The notes beneath the pieces were generated by a model. The model saw only the letters and a program-made list of their open reading frames with translations. It did not search any database and was not told where the DNA came from. Below are positions 10,994 to 21,790 of a stretch of 64,000 nt of DNA, one piece after another (position 1 is the stretch's first letter; the number at the start of each line of letters is the position of its first letter). Made by a program: the position numbers and the translations under genes. Source of the DNA: Sporothrix humicola (Eukaryota > Ascomycota > Sordariomycetes > Ophiostomatales > Ophiostomataceae); contig WNYE01000011.1 in assembly GCA_021396245.1 (NCBI GenBank), forward strand, positions 1-64,000, in the 5' to 3' direction.

Positions 10994-12798
10994 ATGTCTA
11001 CTACGAACAGCGGCACCGATGCCCACTTTCTCTCCGATGCCTACCTTCGTTTGCGCACGGCCGTCAGCCACCTCGCGGAGCAGGAGGATAGCGACGGTAG
11101 GTCAGCGCCAACGCTGCCGTCACAGACACAGCTCCAGACAGCACTTGCAGCCTTGCCTACTCGTACACAGTCTGATTACCTCCAACCACGCGGTTCTCGT
11201 GCTACCTTGCACCATATTCTTGACACCGTCGTCCCCGCGCTCAACGGCCAGAACTTGAGCGGCCGTTACTACGGTTTTGTCACCGGGAGCGTGTTGCCTG
11301 TGGCTGAAGCTGCTGATAATATTGTGAGCGCGCTGGACCAGAATTTACATGCGCACCTTCCCTCCCAGACCGTTAGTACATCTGTTGAGGCTGCGGCGCT
11401 GCAGATGCTTGTGGATATTTTCGAGCTGGGCGATGACTGGACGGGTCGTATATTCACCACTGGTGCCACAGCAAGCAATGTGCTAGGTCTAGCCATGGGC
11501 CGCGAGGCGGTCATAAATGCAAGACTGCAGCTACACCGCGGCCAGTCTGGGAAGGCTGCTGTGGCCGAGCTAGGCCTTTTACGTGCCTGCCAAGAGGCGG
11601 GTGTTTCCGACATCCGCATTATCACAACCATTGGCCATAGCTCGCTGTACAAAGCTGCTAGCATTGTTGGATTGGGTCGTGCTGCTATCGTCGATCTACC
11701 GTACAGTGACGCGGAGCCGTGGCGCCTGGACATTTCGGCTGTTGAACAGACCCTTGCACAGGCATCTCGTTCAGCCGCCGGCGGAGAGGCACTCGCTGGT
11801 TCCTCTGTGGCACATATTATCAGCATCAGTGCCGGTGAGATCAATACTGGTCGTTTTGCAACGTCTGGGCTAGCAGACATGCAGCGGCTGCGAGCGATCG
11901 CCGACAAATATGGGGCATGGATCCATGTGGATGCCGGTATGTTGTTGTGCTTCTTCAGTTATTCTTCCAATGCCATCCCACTCGTTCTTGCCTATGCTAA
12001 CTGTTAATTCCTCTCGTGGGATTGCAGCATTTGGCCTATTTGCGAGGGCTTTGCCAGCCACGCCCGAGTTTGCTCGCATTAAGGAGTATACGCAAGGCCT
12101 TGAACTGGCTGATAGCATCACCTCCGATGGTCACAAGCTCCTGAATGTGGTGAGTGGAATATAATTCGTATTGGTACAAACGCTTAACTATGCCGCGAGA
12201 TTTGAAGCTAACATTTGACTGACCAAAGCCATACGACGCGGGCATATTCTTCTCTCGACATCTCCCTTTGCAAAACGAGATATTCCAAAACGCCAATGCT
12301 GCTTATTTGACAGGAGGCACGGCCGGCCAGGGGTTTGCAGACGGCGTGCCCTTTGTGCCCAGTCCGATGAATATGGGAATAGAAAATTCGCGTCGGTTCC
12401 GGGCTTTGCCCGTTTATGCCGTTTTGCTGAGTGAGGGGAAAGATGGCCTTGCAGCAATCCTGGCGCGTATGGTGAGGTTGGCTCGTGGTGTGCGCCAGAT
12501 ATTGCGTGGATTGCCCGAGTATGAAACGTTTGGGGAGGAAGATGAAGATGCGTTGGGTAAAGGCAATAGCTCGGCCGACGATACACACATTGGTGTGTTG
12601 TTTTGGGCAAAAGATGAGGCCATCAATACTAACCTGGCCTCACGTATCAACGCCTCCCGCCAGATGTACGTCAGCCCTACAGCGTGGCGTGGTCGAACAG
12701 CCTGTCGCGTGGCCGTGAGTAGCTGGCGAGTGGATGAGGTAGACCTTGAGATCGTTGAGAAAGTTTTGAGAAACGCGGTTGCCAGTGGCGCGCCGTGA
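10994..12798 (+). CDS. Pyridoxal-phosphate-dependent (aromatic amino acid type) decarboxylase
   Basis: Predicted three exons: 10994-11936, 12028-12149 and 12229-12798, giving 544 aa. The introns are 91 bp (GTATGT...TTGCAG) and 79 bp (GTGAGT...AAAG). Group II decarboxylase features are visible: an early GRYYGFVTGS segment, TTGATASNVLGL for phosphate binding, AWIHVDAAFG (Asp contacting the pyridine nitrogen; this motif is restored only by splicing) and SDGHKLLNVPYD with the PLP-binding lysine (Lys351). The family includes tyrosine, DOPA and glutamate decarboxylases, but the true substrate cannot be told from sequence. An in-frame upstream ATG at 10844 would add 50 residues encoded partly by the CT repeat. 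I chose 10994 because homology begins after it and the upstream part looks like leader. The 3' end converges on the next gene with only 15 bases between stop codons. Confidence 0.86.
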
Positions 12799-12813
12799 CA
12801 AATAACGCATCTT

Positions 12814-13137
12814 TTACCCAAACCGCCGTGAGCCAGCTTGGTGTGCCTTGTCGCTCTTGCGGTCGACGCCCTTCTTCTTGCCTGGACCGATCAGCTCCAG
12901 ATGGCCCGCACGGTCGCCAAGCATCGCCTCTGTTTTCGCTGCGAGGCCCGACGAGAATTTTTTCATGACCTTGCCAGTGCTAGCATGGGCCTTTACAGCC
13001 TTTGCTGAGCGTGGCGCCTTGGTAACCCGGGTAAAGCGTTTGGGGGCACCGCCGGCACCTGAAGCGATTGCTTGTTTTTTCGCTTTGCGAGAATTTGACA
13101 CCGGTTTCGCCGACTTTTTAACTGCGCCTTGAACCAT
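12814..13137 (-). CDS. Small basic DUF2462 (UPF0390) protein
   Basis: Single exon encoding 107 aa. It starts MVQGAVKKSAKP, closely matching the usual M-(A/V)-Q-G start of the DUF2462/UPF0390 family (human relative: Leydig cell tumour 10 kDa protein homologue). It is rich in Lys, Ala and Arg, as family members are; they are thought to be nuclear or nucleolar. The function is unknown. It sits tail to tail with the decarboxylase (stop codons 15 bases apart), so the two transcripts probably overlap at their 3' ends. Confidence 0.85.
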   Translation of the reverse strand: MVQGAVKKSAKPVSNSRKAKKQAIASGAGGAPKRFTRVTKAPRSAKAVKAHASTGKVMKKFSSGLAAKTEAMLGDRAGHLELIGPGKKKGVDRKSDKAHQAGSRRFG

Positions 13138-13631
13138 TTTTGTCGGATAGTATGTCGAGATAGTAGTTTTTGGCGCTGAATCTTTCTTAAAATCTGGGTT
13201 GATATTTTTCTAGAAGGGTAGGAAGAAACGCGTGGAAGTAATGCGTGTTGTTTTTGGAGTCGCAGAAGTATTTTGACGTGTTGTTCGATTGAAAAAGAGA
13301 AATTGGCGAGATGGAACCCGATTTTTAAAATTTTACTGTCTGTGTAGATTCTGATTAGTATTAGACCGTTTTTTATGCAAGAATAAAATTGTGGGGCGAA
13401 TACATTGGCTGGCAACTGGGCGTCTTTTTGGCCTTGTGCCCTGTAAACTAATGAGGAAGAAGGTGGATCGAACAGCAGCACTAAATAACGTTCATAGTTT
13501 TCTAGCACACATATTCTGAAAGCTTGCAGATGGATCATTGCTAACTCGTATAAGATCGCTCGAGCTGGTTAAAAATGCAATTGATTGAACGCCGGCCGCA
13601 CGGATTTGTTACCGTCCTTTTGGTATTGTAC
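13138..13631. other. Intergenic region between DUF2462 and Fta4 genes
   Basis: About 490 bases holding the promoter of the DUF2462 gene and the 3' end of the Fta4 gene. An ACGCGT hexamer lies near 13229. A long minus-strand frame here (about 13538-12993) is a shadow that overlaps the DUF2462 gene and has no recognisable similarity. Confidence 0.4.
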
Positions 13632-14536
13632 TTAAACGAGTTTCAACAATGAGCCTGCCCTGTGACGCCCTATGTCTTCGACGTCCGTTATATCGTCCGG
13701 GCCGGCTGTTATGCTACCCGCCTTATCCATATCTGAATTGTTTACGTTCAGGCCTGCTTTTGAGGTTAAACTTGGAGCTGGTAGATTTGTGACCCTACCC
13801 CCAACTCTTGCTAGCAGCAGGCGCATGCGCTCCAACTCGCCTTCCACCGGACCATCGCGTGTCACAAGGCTGCTCTGTGCGTTTGCATCTTCTGAAGATA
13901 AAGCTTCTAGTAAAGATAGTATCCCGCGTAACCGGCGAACGCGTGCTTCCATCTCGGCTCGTTGTTGCGCGAGAGCCTGTAACTGTGCTACCTGCTCGGC
14001 ATACCGGCGGGCTTCAAGCGGCAGCGCGTCGGCTTCATTGCGATGATCCCAGGTTACCGGAAGACTGGAGATGGCTGCCAGCGTAGCTATTGTCATCTGT
14101 TAGCAAGGGAAAATCACCTAGGCCTCGGATCAATTGTAGGGTGCGTACTGTAGTCGGTTCCTTGTCCGAGATGCTCGCTGTCAGTATGGCTAGGCACGGC
14201 GGCCAGATTATCGCTGGCAGATTGATAGAGCTGGTCTAGTTGTTCCGCAACGTGACGTACAGCGGCCGGCGTGTGCACACGGCGAGAATGCAGCAAGAGA
14301 AGCTGGTTAGAGCGCACAAGGACATCATCGACTACCTTGGACGGGATACGCCTCTCCATGCTGCCAGCACCGCCTGTGCCACCATTCACGGAGACGACAG
14401 CATCGCTACCATGGCCGCTGTATCTTAGATCATTTTTCCTTTGCCAAGCGCGTGACGGCGTGAGTTGCTGTGCTAAGTGCCGTGTAGCAATCTCGAGAAA
14501 GGCTTGCTTGAGGACAACAATTGTTGGGGGGTCCAT
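13632..14536 (-). CDS. fta4: Kinetochore Sim4-complex subunit Fta4 (CENP-U class)
   Basis: Predicted two exons: 14536-14149 and 14086-13632, separated by a 62-bp intron (GTACGC...ATAG, phase 1), giving 280 aa. The N-terminal half has the family hallmarks: PPTIVVLKQAF at the start, LTPSRAWQ, then VVDDVLVRSNQLLLLHSRRVHTPAAVRHVAEQ (given here only as a landmark, residues about 70-105). The second exon begins TTLAAISSLPVTW, followed by a coiled coil of about 80 residues (EARRYAEQVAQLQALAQQ...). The tail is Asp/Ser-rich. Fta4 belongs to the inner kinetochore Sim4/CCAN assembly at centromeres. An alternative very short intron (21 bp) at the same place is unlikely. The family call rests on remembered similarity to PF13093. 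Confidence 0.8.
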
Positions 14537-17302
14537 CGTCGATTTTTTTTGTTCTTTGTCTCTCACGTTCTTTTCGTGAGTTTTGGAGAGGATGTTAAAT
14601 TAGGTGCCCTAGAACCTGACACAGATTTATCGTCGTACTTATTGAGAGCGCGTGATTGATACTCTATTTGTTGGATGTCGTGCGTTGTAAATTGTAACCA
14701 GGGTGACTTTTCAGTCGCGTCGCGTTATTCATAGTTTATTAAGTAACTATTAATTACGTCGTAGCTGGCTGATTGATAAGTGAAAATACGGAGTAATACA
14801 GCCAGTCGTGGTCATGGTGTCATGTGGTGGTTGTGGCATAGTGGGGTCGGCGTTTTCTGTGGTAGGGTTTCTGGAGCTTGACAGCTCAGGGTCTCAGCCT
14901 CTCAGGTCAATCGCGGATAGTTGTCTCATTTGTACTCCGTACACAGCAATCGTATTTACGATGTAATAGTATTTTCGTCTGCGCCATCAACTCAAGAGAA
15001 TTTTAATGTTTAATTTAATATGTCGTACTTCAGCTCCCTTACAAGCCAGAACCTTGCGGGGCTGGGATGGGAGGCTTTGGTTATCGGCAAGACTTGTGTG
15101 AGTTTTTGTCATCTTTTCCGTTTATCAAGTTTCTACAGATTTGCATTGCAGGCTCTGGCCAGTTTGATCTGAATGGTAATGAGCGACAAACAAGATTTGC
15201 AGCATACCACGAAGAGCAAGCTGCATGAGATGTGCGACAAAAACCCCTCGTGCCTTTTTAAGGAAGCTGACAGAAGCCAGAAGAAAATAATTAGACTCGG
15301 TTCTGCAAGTGATCATCAGAAGAACAGGGGACAGTGATGTATCGGAGCCATTTCTGCAAGCTTTTCTCTGTGCTTTGACGACGTAATTTGCAGTGGTGAA
15401 GAGGTGAAAAATTAAAAGATAAAATAAAAATAAAAATAATACACCTGGCAAACGCTGAACCTCAGGTCCTAGCCCGTTCTGCCTTTCGACTTGGCCTGAT
15501 ATCGTCCGGAATATTCTTGCACAGTAACAGGCGTCAGTGTAGAGTGTAGTGTGTAGGGGAATAATAGAGACAGCACACTACCCCGTACGATGTACGACGT
15601 ATTATTCCGTATATCGTACACGCATTCATTTTCCTGGCTTACATTAGGCTCGCATAGCACCTGTACTGTGGTGATGTGCCTGATTCCTCCGTCTCGCTGA
15701 CATCCCGCAGTGCATGGCGTGCTTTCCATCCCCCCCCAATACAATATCCTGCCTTGCATCTCACAAGGCGTGCTGAACCGGGCCCATGCAACACCAACTA
15801 AACTTACCGGCGGAGCGCTCTGCTCAGAGATATGCGACCCGTTACCAAGGTCCATGATATAAACATTGTTCGAAAGTGTGGGTGCACAACGGGATGTTCC
15901 AGGGTAAAGAAAGGCAATGGGCCACTGTTTGGTCGGTCGAGTTTATTGCCGAACGCGGAGAAAATCCATCGCAGATACGTCGTATCTGTACGTCGTATGT
16001 GGTATGCTGTATGTCGTGCTCCGTATCATGTCAAATGAGAGACCATATGTGTATGCTTTTGTCCAAGCCATGACAAAGCCCATTACTGTTCATTTTTTTT
16101 GTACGGGCATGCAGAGCTATTGTGAGTACTTCTTATGTCGTGGTGGAACATCGTTAGGCACTGTAATCCGTATAGAGCACGACGCAGGAGGAGCAGCAAG
16201 TAATAAAACGATGCATCTAGGGTCGTAAGATACACAGGAAGAAACCTTGCCCCTGAAGAGAGACCATCATTTGAGGGAGAATTCTTGTTTCCCCTTTCCC
16301 TCGCACATATCGACCCACTCCAAATCCACTTTGACACTTTGTTACTGCAGTCTTTTTTTTTCAGCCGACAAACATACCCTGTCCAGGAAGGTTGTTCTTG
16401 GGCGCATTGGTCCTAGCTCTTCTTTAACAAACGAACTACTGCGCGATGCAACGGGGCAAGAGGGGGGGCATGCTGGGTATGGAAACCAGTGGGCGAGAAT
16501 AAGCCCGGACCAGACAGCCAAGGGGGAAAAGGGGGGCCTCCGCACCTCTTTAAACTTGCGATGAGCAGCAATGCGACGCATCAAACAGTCTGGGAGCTGG
16601 AGTGAAATCCTGCCCCTACTAAAAGTACTTACTACAACGCAATATAAGCTTAGCAGGAGCACGGGGTACTCACACTGAGTCTTTCGTGTGTCTCTGTCGA
16701 TGGCTTGAAAATCTGGCTTTGCCAGGGCCCAGGCTTGGCTAGACACAGCCGGAGAGCAAGGGAAGATGTTTGGGCGCGCCTGTCACAAATGGTACCCGAA
16801 TGCTTGTTTGGACAGGATTGTGCGTGCGTCCGGATGCCTTTGTTCGTTGTGTGCCTCAGTTTCCTTGGTCTCTTCAAACTTTCCCTCCTGTTGACAGAAC
16901 TACCCCGTATCTTTTGTCATACCCGAACCCCGTCTGGATTCTTTTTCTTTTCTTTCTGCACTCATTTCTTCTTTTTTTTTAACATCTCGTTCGCAGCCCG
17001 AGACGTTTGCTCGCGCCTTTCCACATCCCACGGCCAATTAAATATACTCTATTGTCCAAGATCATACATTGTACGGACGACATTGGGTTACACAGCCGAG
17101 ACAGCATTTGATACAGGCCATCCTTTATTATATTTTCTTTTTGTTTATTACTATTTCCATATCTTTTCTTTCTTTACTTGCTTTTTTTCGATTTTGAGGG
17201 GAGAGCCAGAATTCTCCGTCAGTCGCCATCGCTTCTCTTACTGACTCACTTCGCTCGCCCCTCTTTCCCTCTCTCCTCCGTTCCTTCATCCGGTCCGTTG
17301 TT
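14537..17302. other. Large intergenic region with long pyrimidine-rich leader
   Basis: About 2.8 kb with no supported gene. It contains half-forms of the dispersed motif (TACGGAGTA at 14787-14795, TACTCCGTACACAG at 14933-14946) and a stretch at about 15580-15620 and 15975-16035 rich in TACGT, GTACGA and CGTATC words. From about 16900 to 17300 the plus strand is strongly T/C-rich, as expected for the promoter and leader of the gene at 17303. Short frames in the region show no known domain. Confidence 0.45.
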
Positions 17303-17785
17303 ATGTCCGTCTATCGATCGGCCGAGTCCTGGGGCAACGCCCTCCAGCGTTTGTTCAACCCCGAGCCCGTTGACCCTGCCACCGACACTGCAGAGGCCAA
17401 GGACGCCCGCATACGCGAAGCTCTTCTCGACCTCTATATTCCTGGCACATCGCATGTTACTATCGACGGCTTCACCATGGACTTTGACGGCCTGATTGCG
17501 TCCGTGTACCGTGTCCGGCGCTCCACAGTCAACTCAGGTGCCTTCGTCCGTTTTACTGTCCGTGACTATGCCCGTGACCCTTCCGATCCAACAAAGATCC
17601 GTGGCATCTGGCGCATCGCTTGCGAGGATCCGCCTTCTGGCCCGCCTGCAAACCGGCCTCTGCCGCCTGTCATCGAAGTTCAGGTTCGTGGCACATTGAG
17701 CGCGCCCGACGGCAAAGCCATCGAGATCCAGGCACAGTCACAGACCGTCGCAGACTCTGATGATTCATCGAGCTCGGATGATTGA
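17303..17785 (+). CDS. Conserved-looking hypothetical protein, 160 aa
   Basis: I do not recognise the family. It is a single exon of 160 aa starting MSVYRSAESWGNALQ. Codon choice looks like that of genuine genes nearby (many C-ending codons), and the pyrimidine-rich leader directly before it supports a real gene. The middle (residues about 35-140) alternates hydrophobic strands and one helix (ALLDLYIPGTSHVTIDG, FVRFTVRDYARD, IRGIWRIACED, PPVIEVQVRG), which could suit an NTF2/SnoaL-like alpha+beta barrel; this is only a guess. The C-terminus is an acidic Ser/Asp tail (SDDSSSSDD), a typical casein kinase 2 substrate pattern. No signal peptide or membrane segment is seen. It converges with MCM2. 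Confidence 0.7.
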   Translation: MSVYRSAESWGNALQRLFNPEPVDPATDTAEAKDARIREALLDLYIPGTSHVTIDGFTMDFDGLIASVYRVRRSTVNSGAFVRFTVRDYARDPSDPTKIRGIWRIACEDPPSGPPANRPLPPVIEVQVRGTLSAPDGKAIEIQAQSQTVADSDDSSSSDD

Positions 17786-18479
17786 CGGTGGTGGCCGTGA
17801 TCCCAGTTATGATGGGAAGCGGCGAGTATGCTATAATTTTATGAAACCCTAATTGGACATTGGCCTCTGGGCAGCAGAACAGGCAGTGATGCGGCTATAT
17901 GCATGCCCGTACAACAACACTGTTGTTGGAGGATAAGACCTATCCTCGTACGCCATTGCTCCGGGGGTTTGAATCTTTTCTATTTTCTTTTTTCCCTTTC
18001 TCTTTTGCGCGTCAATGGTTTTGTGTTCCGTTTTCTTCCCATCTTTCCCCCCATCTTCCCTTTGTTTTTTCTCAATTCATATTTCTTGACGCCGATGCCC
18101 CCCCCCACCCCCCCTTTTCCCCCATCTCGTGGCCGCTCACCATTGCTCGTTTTTTAGTTTCGCTCTTCGGTAGAAAAGAAAATTGTTTTGATAACCATTT
18201 GAAAGATTTACACTAGGTGCACTATTTAAACAAATACAACGAAGGTGTGTTAGCCCTCATATGTGAATATTGATAACGTAAAATAAAACCGTGAAAGTAA
18301 ATAGCGGAAACGTAAACATAAAGCAGGCATCGAAACCGTAAGAAAAAAAAAAAAAAAAAGCGTAATATCATCCACCTCTCTCATGGGCCCTTTCTCTCTT
18401 CATTCGTTTTTCACCGGTTCGGAAGCTGTGCTGCCGTGTGTGACACCTGAGCGTGGTGATGCGCTGGCGGAATTAGTAG
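17786..18479. other. Convergent 3' intergenic region
   Basis: About 700 bases between the stop codons of two convergent genes. It contains pyrimidine-rich stretches, a C-rich run near 18098-18116 and a run of about 17 A at about 18343. Nothing coding was recognised; it probably holds the 3' untranslated regions of both genes. Confidence 0.45.
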
Positions 18480-21110
18480 CTATGCAGTTACAGCCGATGA
18501 ACGCCCACTGACTTCACTGCCTGCCATTGCCCGCCGCCCAACGCCTTGGCCCGGGCGAGCTAATGTGTACTTGGCGAACGCGCGAGCAAGAGCCTTCTTG
18601 CAGCTGACCTTTTGGCTACCCACAAAGCTTTCGATTGTCACGGCGATGGCACGGTCAATATCCTGAGCCGTGCAGTAGTCCGACAGTCGCATACGACAGA
18701 ATGCCTCAGAGATGCGAATGATAGCCTCTAAATGACGAACGGTAATTGGGTATGCACCCGTGGCGAGCGACTCGCGCCGCATGTCGGCGAACAGACGCGC
18801 GACCTTGTCCTCGTCCATGTTGTAAAGCTTCGGCGAGCAGCGCTCACGAGCATACAGGATATACTTGCGAAGCAAATCTTGGGGGATCTGGTTGTCGGGT
18901 GTTTCGTTCGTGGCGGTGGACGAAGAAGATGCTCGGGTAGTTGCCTGAGTTCGACCGCCCTGTGAGACCTCCGCTTGCATCGAGTCCGGCTCGATTGCAG
19001 GGTGGCTGCGGCTGTGAGAGTTGACAATGAACCGCGCCAGGCGTTCGTCCTCTTCAGGATCAACCGTGTCACGAACAACACACAGGATGTCAAACCGAGA
19101 CAAAATCGGCTCAGTCAATTCCACGTTGGCCGCAAAAGGGATGGTTGCATTGTAACGCGACCCAATCGGGTTTGCCGCCGCAATGATGCCACAGCGTGCC
19201 TGCAATGTAGTCACAATACCCGCTTTCGAGATCGAGATTGTCTGCTGCTCCATCGCCTCGTGGATCGAGGTACGGTCCTGGTCGTTCATTTTGTCGAACT
19301 CATCGATCAAGCAAGTTCCCTTGTCAGCCAACACCAGCGCTCCGCCCTCGAGTGTCCACTCGCTCGTCAACGGGTCACGCCGCACGCTTGCTGTCAAACC
19401 CACCGCGCTCGCGCCCTGGCCTGTCGCGAATACTGCACGATGTGCTGTTTTCTCGACGTACTTTAACACCTGAGACTTAGCAGTGCCTGGGTCACCTAGT
19501 AGGAGCACATTGATGTCACCTCGGACGTGGTGAGCGCCCTTGCGGACTTTGGCAACGCCACCAAAAAGCGAAAGGGCCACGGCTGTTTTGATGTCGTCGT
19601 GACCATAGATGCTAGGTGCCATCGATTGTACGATCTTGTCCACGATTTGTGGGTCGCGCGACAGCTTCCGGATTGCCTGCTCGTCTTCCTCGGTCATCCG
19701 GAACCCAGCAAGCTGGTCGTGGGCTTTGACCACGTTGTTGGCCTCAAGGATCGTGGCAAAAACAGGGAAGCCATTTCGGTTGTTGAGCTGAGCATCAAAA
19801 TTGTTGAGATACGTGCCTGTGACCTCAATCTCCTCCCCAGGCTTTGCCTTGTCGATAAGATCCCACAACAGGATGACCTCGCGGTGGCGAGGCAAACGAC
19901 CAGCTGGCACAGTACCAGGCGACTCCTGCAGAGTAAGTTTCTGGTAATTGCGGTACACAGTCTTTTCCGAGTTGAGAGTGAAAGGTCCGCGTGACTGGCA
20001 GCTTTGGCAATAGTTGATCTTGACTTCAACATTGGCCTCCTGTTGGAAGGGACCCAAGGTCACACCGCACTTGGAGCAGTCGAACTTGACATATTTAAGC
20101 TGCGGAAATACACCGCTGCGGCGGGTCACTACACCACTGACGCGTACTAGGCAGTTGAGGTGCGATTGGCGCAGCTGGCGGAGAGTGTAGTGAACGGGCA
20201 AGTCGAAGATGCGCACATGAATCTCCGAGTGAATGCGCTCGTAGTCGGGGTAGTGAAGCAGCACCACATCCATAGCGACGTCGTCAAACAGCTTGAGCAT
20301 TTCTGTGGGGGCATTGGCAAGAAAATAAGCCAGGATAGCTTTCGCCGAAGACAGATGATCATATGACACCTCGAGCGACTCTGCATTAATCTCTCCCAGA
20401 GTGCGGATCCGACTTCCGTACACAGACGAACCACTCTCGTCGGTATACTCGGTCAGGAAGGCCTTGAATTCGCGCTTGATCGTGCGCTGCACTGCTGGCT
20501 GAGAGACCCATTCAGTGAGACTTGCCGCCTTCACATCCTGCAGTGCCTCTAGGGAGAGCTCTTCGTCCATGATGTCGCCGTCCAGCATCTCATCTGGGTC
20601 TTCATCCATGCGGTGGCGCCGCCGACGGGGCTGCGCTGTCAGATCTATGTCGCCACCCTCACCATCGTCGTCGTCATCGCCTGGTAGAAAGGCAGCAGGC
20701 ATGCCGTGCTGCTGGCGACGAGCCACCTCGCGATCGCGGCGGCTCAGGCGTGCCTCGAGCCGGCGTCGATCGCCTAGGTCCATGGTGTCGAAATCGTTGT
20801 CATCATCAAGATCAATCCCTTCGTAGGCATCGGTCTCGTCTTTCTCGCGATAGTCACGCTCGAACCCTTCGCGGAAAAGATCCACGTCATCCTCCGCCAT
20901 CTCGTCGAGTTCATCAATGTCGTCCTGGATCTCGACATCTTCTTCGATGTCATCTTCGTCGTCATCTTGCCCGTGTGCAATATCAAACCCGGGCGGAGAA
21001 GACGGAATGGGACTGGATGCAGCGCCTACGCTGGATCCGCCATCATCAGCGGCGCCGCGGGAGCGCTTGCGGCCGAGGCGTGGCGCAGCACCTCGGTTCC
21101 CAGAGGCCAT
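18480..21110 (-). CDS. mcm2: DNA replication licensing factor MCM2
   Basis: Intronless, 876 aa from the ATG at 21110 (MASGNRG...). The first 200 residues are acidic and disordered (many Asp/Glu runs), the typical Mcm2 histone-binding type of tail. A zinc finger C-x2-C-x18-C-x2-C lies at about 343-370 (CSKCG...CQSCQ). The AAA+ core has Walker A GDPGTAKS (about 538-545), Walker B CLIDEFDKM (about 597-605) and an arginine finger in LSRFD (about 671). The helix-turn-helix end follows. Mcm2 is one of six subunits of the replicative helicase loaded at origins in G1. Length and motif order match other ascomycete Mcm2 proteins. The upstream region shared with the next gene has three ACGCGT boxes, in keeping with MBF-controlled G1/S expression. 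Confidence 0.97.
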   Translation of the reverse strand: MASGNRGAAPRLGRKRSRGAADDGGSSVGAASSPIPSSPPGFDIAHGQDDDEDDIEEDVEIQDDIDELDEMAEDDVDLFREGFERDYREKDETDAYEGIDLDDDNDFDTMDLGDRRRLEARLSRRDREVARRQQHGMPAAFLPGDDDDDGEGGDIDLTAQPRRRRHRMDEDPDEMLDGDIMDEELSLEALQDVKAASLTEWVSQPAVQRTIKREFKAFLTEYTDESGSSVYGSRIRTLGEINAESLEVSYDHLSSAKAILAYFLANAPTEMLKLFDDVAMDVVLLHYPDYERIHSEIHVRIFDLPVHYTLRQLRQSHLNCLVRVSGVVTRRSGVFPQLKYVKFDCSKCGVTLGPFQQEANVEVKINYCQSCQSRGPFTLNSEKTVYRNYQKLTLQESPGTVPAGRLPRHREVILLWDLIDKAKPGEEIEVTGTYLNNFDAQLNNRNGFPVFATILEANNVVKAHDQLAGFRMTEEDEQAIRKLSRDPQIVDKIVQSMAPSIYGHDDIKTAVALSLFGGVAKVRKGAHHVRGDINVLLLGDPGTAKSQVLKYVEKTAHRAVFATGQGASAVGLTASVRRDPLTSEWTLEGGALVLADKGTCLIDEFDKMNDQDRTSIHEAMEQQTISISKAGIVTTLQARCGIIAAANPIGSRYNATIPFAANVELTEPILSRFDILCVVRDTVDPEEDERLARFIVNSHSRSHPAIEPDSMQAEVSQGGRTQATTRASSSSTATNETPDNQIPQDLLRKYILYARERCSPKLYNMDEDKVARLFADMRRESLATGAYPITVRHLEAIIRISEAFCRMRLSDYCTAQDIDRAIAVTIESFVGSQKVSCKKALARAFAKYTLARPGQGVGRRAMAGSEVSGRSSAVTA

Positions 21111-21207
21111 ACTGGAACGCAAAGGGGAACTGTCATTTTATGAGTTTAACATGGCCATATTTGTTATGGTGGGCACAAGGAACCGGGTCCTTCTTACCTC
21201 ATATTGT

Positions 21208-21213
21208 ACGCGT
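21208..21213. promoter_or_regulatory. MCB-type ACGCGT box upstream of MCM2
   Basis: Palindromic ACGCGT 98 bases upstream of the MCM2 start codon. In yeasts this hexamer (MluI cell-cycle box) binds the MBF complex (Mbp1/Swi6, or Res/Cdc10) and controls replication genes, including MCM genes. Binding in this fungus is inferred. Confidence 0.6.
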
Positions 21214-21516
21214 CTTCTTTGCGTCGTGTATCTTCTGTAGGGCTGTCGTATTAAGCTAGAAGGTATGTGGCGGAAGAGGAGCGAATGTTTCTTCAATGTG
21301 AAAGATGTGATGTGAGGCAGACGGGAAATCAGAAAGAAAGAAGAAAAAAACAGTTGAAGGTTGGGAAAAGGTGGACTGGCGCACAGGAGGGAGAAGAAGA
21401 CAGAGACCTTGTCCAAACGAGGAGGGAGAGTTAAATGAGTGGGGGGATCTGTTCTGACGCTGGGACTTCCTTCCGCCCTGCGTCGCGTCTGGAGAGCCCT
21501 CAGTTTTCGCGTAAAA

Positions 21517-21522
21517 ACGCGT
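21517..21522. promoter_or_regulatory. MCB-type ACGCGT box
   Basis: Second ACGCGT hexamer in the MCM2/UBR7 intergenic region. It is preceded within 10 bases by TTTTCGCG, so the two elements form a compact candidate MBF/SBF site. Confidence 0.6.
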
Positions 21523-21553
21523 ACTCTAAGTGCCACTAATCCATATTAAGTAT

Positions 21554-21559
21554 ACGCGT
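21554..21559. promoter_or_regulatory. MCB-type ACGCGT box
   Basis: Third ACGCGT hexamer, 37 bases from the second. The clustering of two copies within 45 bases is what makes a functional site likely. Confidence 0.6.
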
Positions 21560-21790
21560 TCTGTATTTAAAGTGGTTGCATAACGCCCCATTATTATCTG
21601 GCACCAGCCAATCCGGTTTAGGGCCCCATTTTTTGTGTATTACATCAGCAGGTAGGTATGCTTGGGCAAACGCGACACACGGTCAAGTCTCGTGCAACTC
21701 TTCGCATTAAATATCGCTTTCTTCCCAAAACTGTTCGTTATTCTTACAAACACCGATAATCAGAACCGGCGACAATCGCCCCCCTAGACA

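Larger units (their letters stand above)
21111..21790. promoter_or_regulatory. Bidirectional promoter region MCM2 / UBR7-like gene
   Basis: This 680-base space separates the divergent start codons of MCM2 (21110) and the UBR-box gene (21791). It contains three ACGCGT boxes (21208, 21517, 21554) and an adjoining TTTTCGCG (about 21504-21511), whose complement CGCGAAA fits the yeast SCB/E2F-like element. The purine-rich stretch near 21340-21430 is the probable leader of MCM2 read on the other strand. Confidence 0.6.

Noticed and set aside
12993..13538. 181-codon minus-strand frame
   Set aside because: It overlaps the DUF2462 gene in another frame and has no domain.
15469..15855. 128-codon minus-strand frame
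   Set aside because: No recognisable domain; it lies within intergenic DNA rich in TACGT-type words.
21111..21122. Slightly longer MCM2 start
   Set aside because: The upstream codon is TTG, not ATG; the first true ATG is at 21110.
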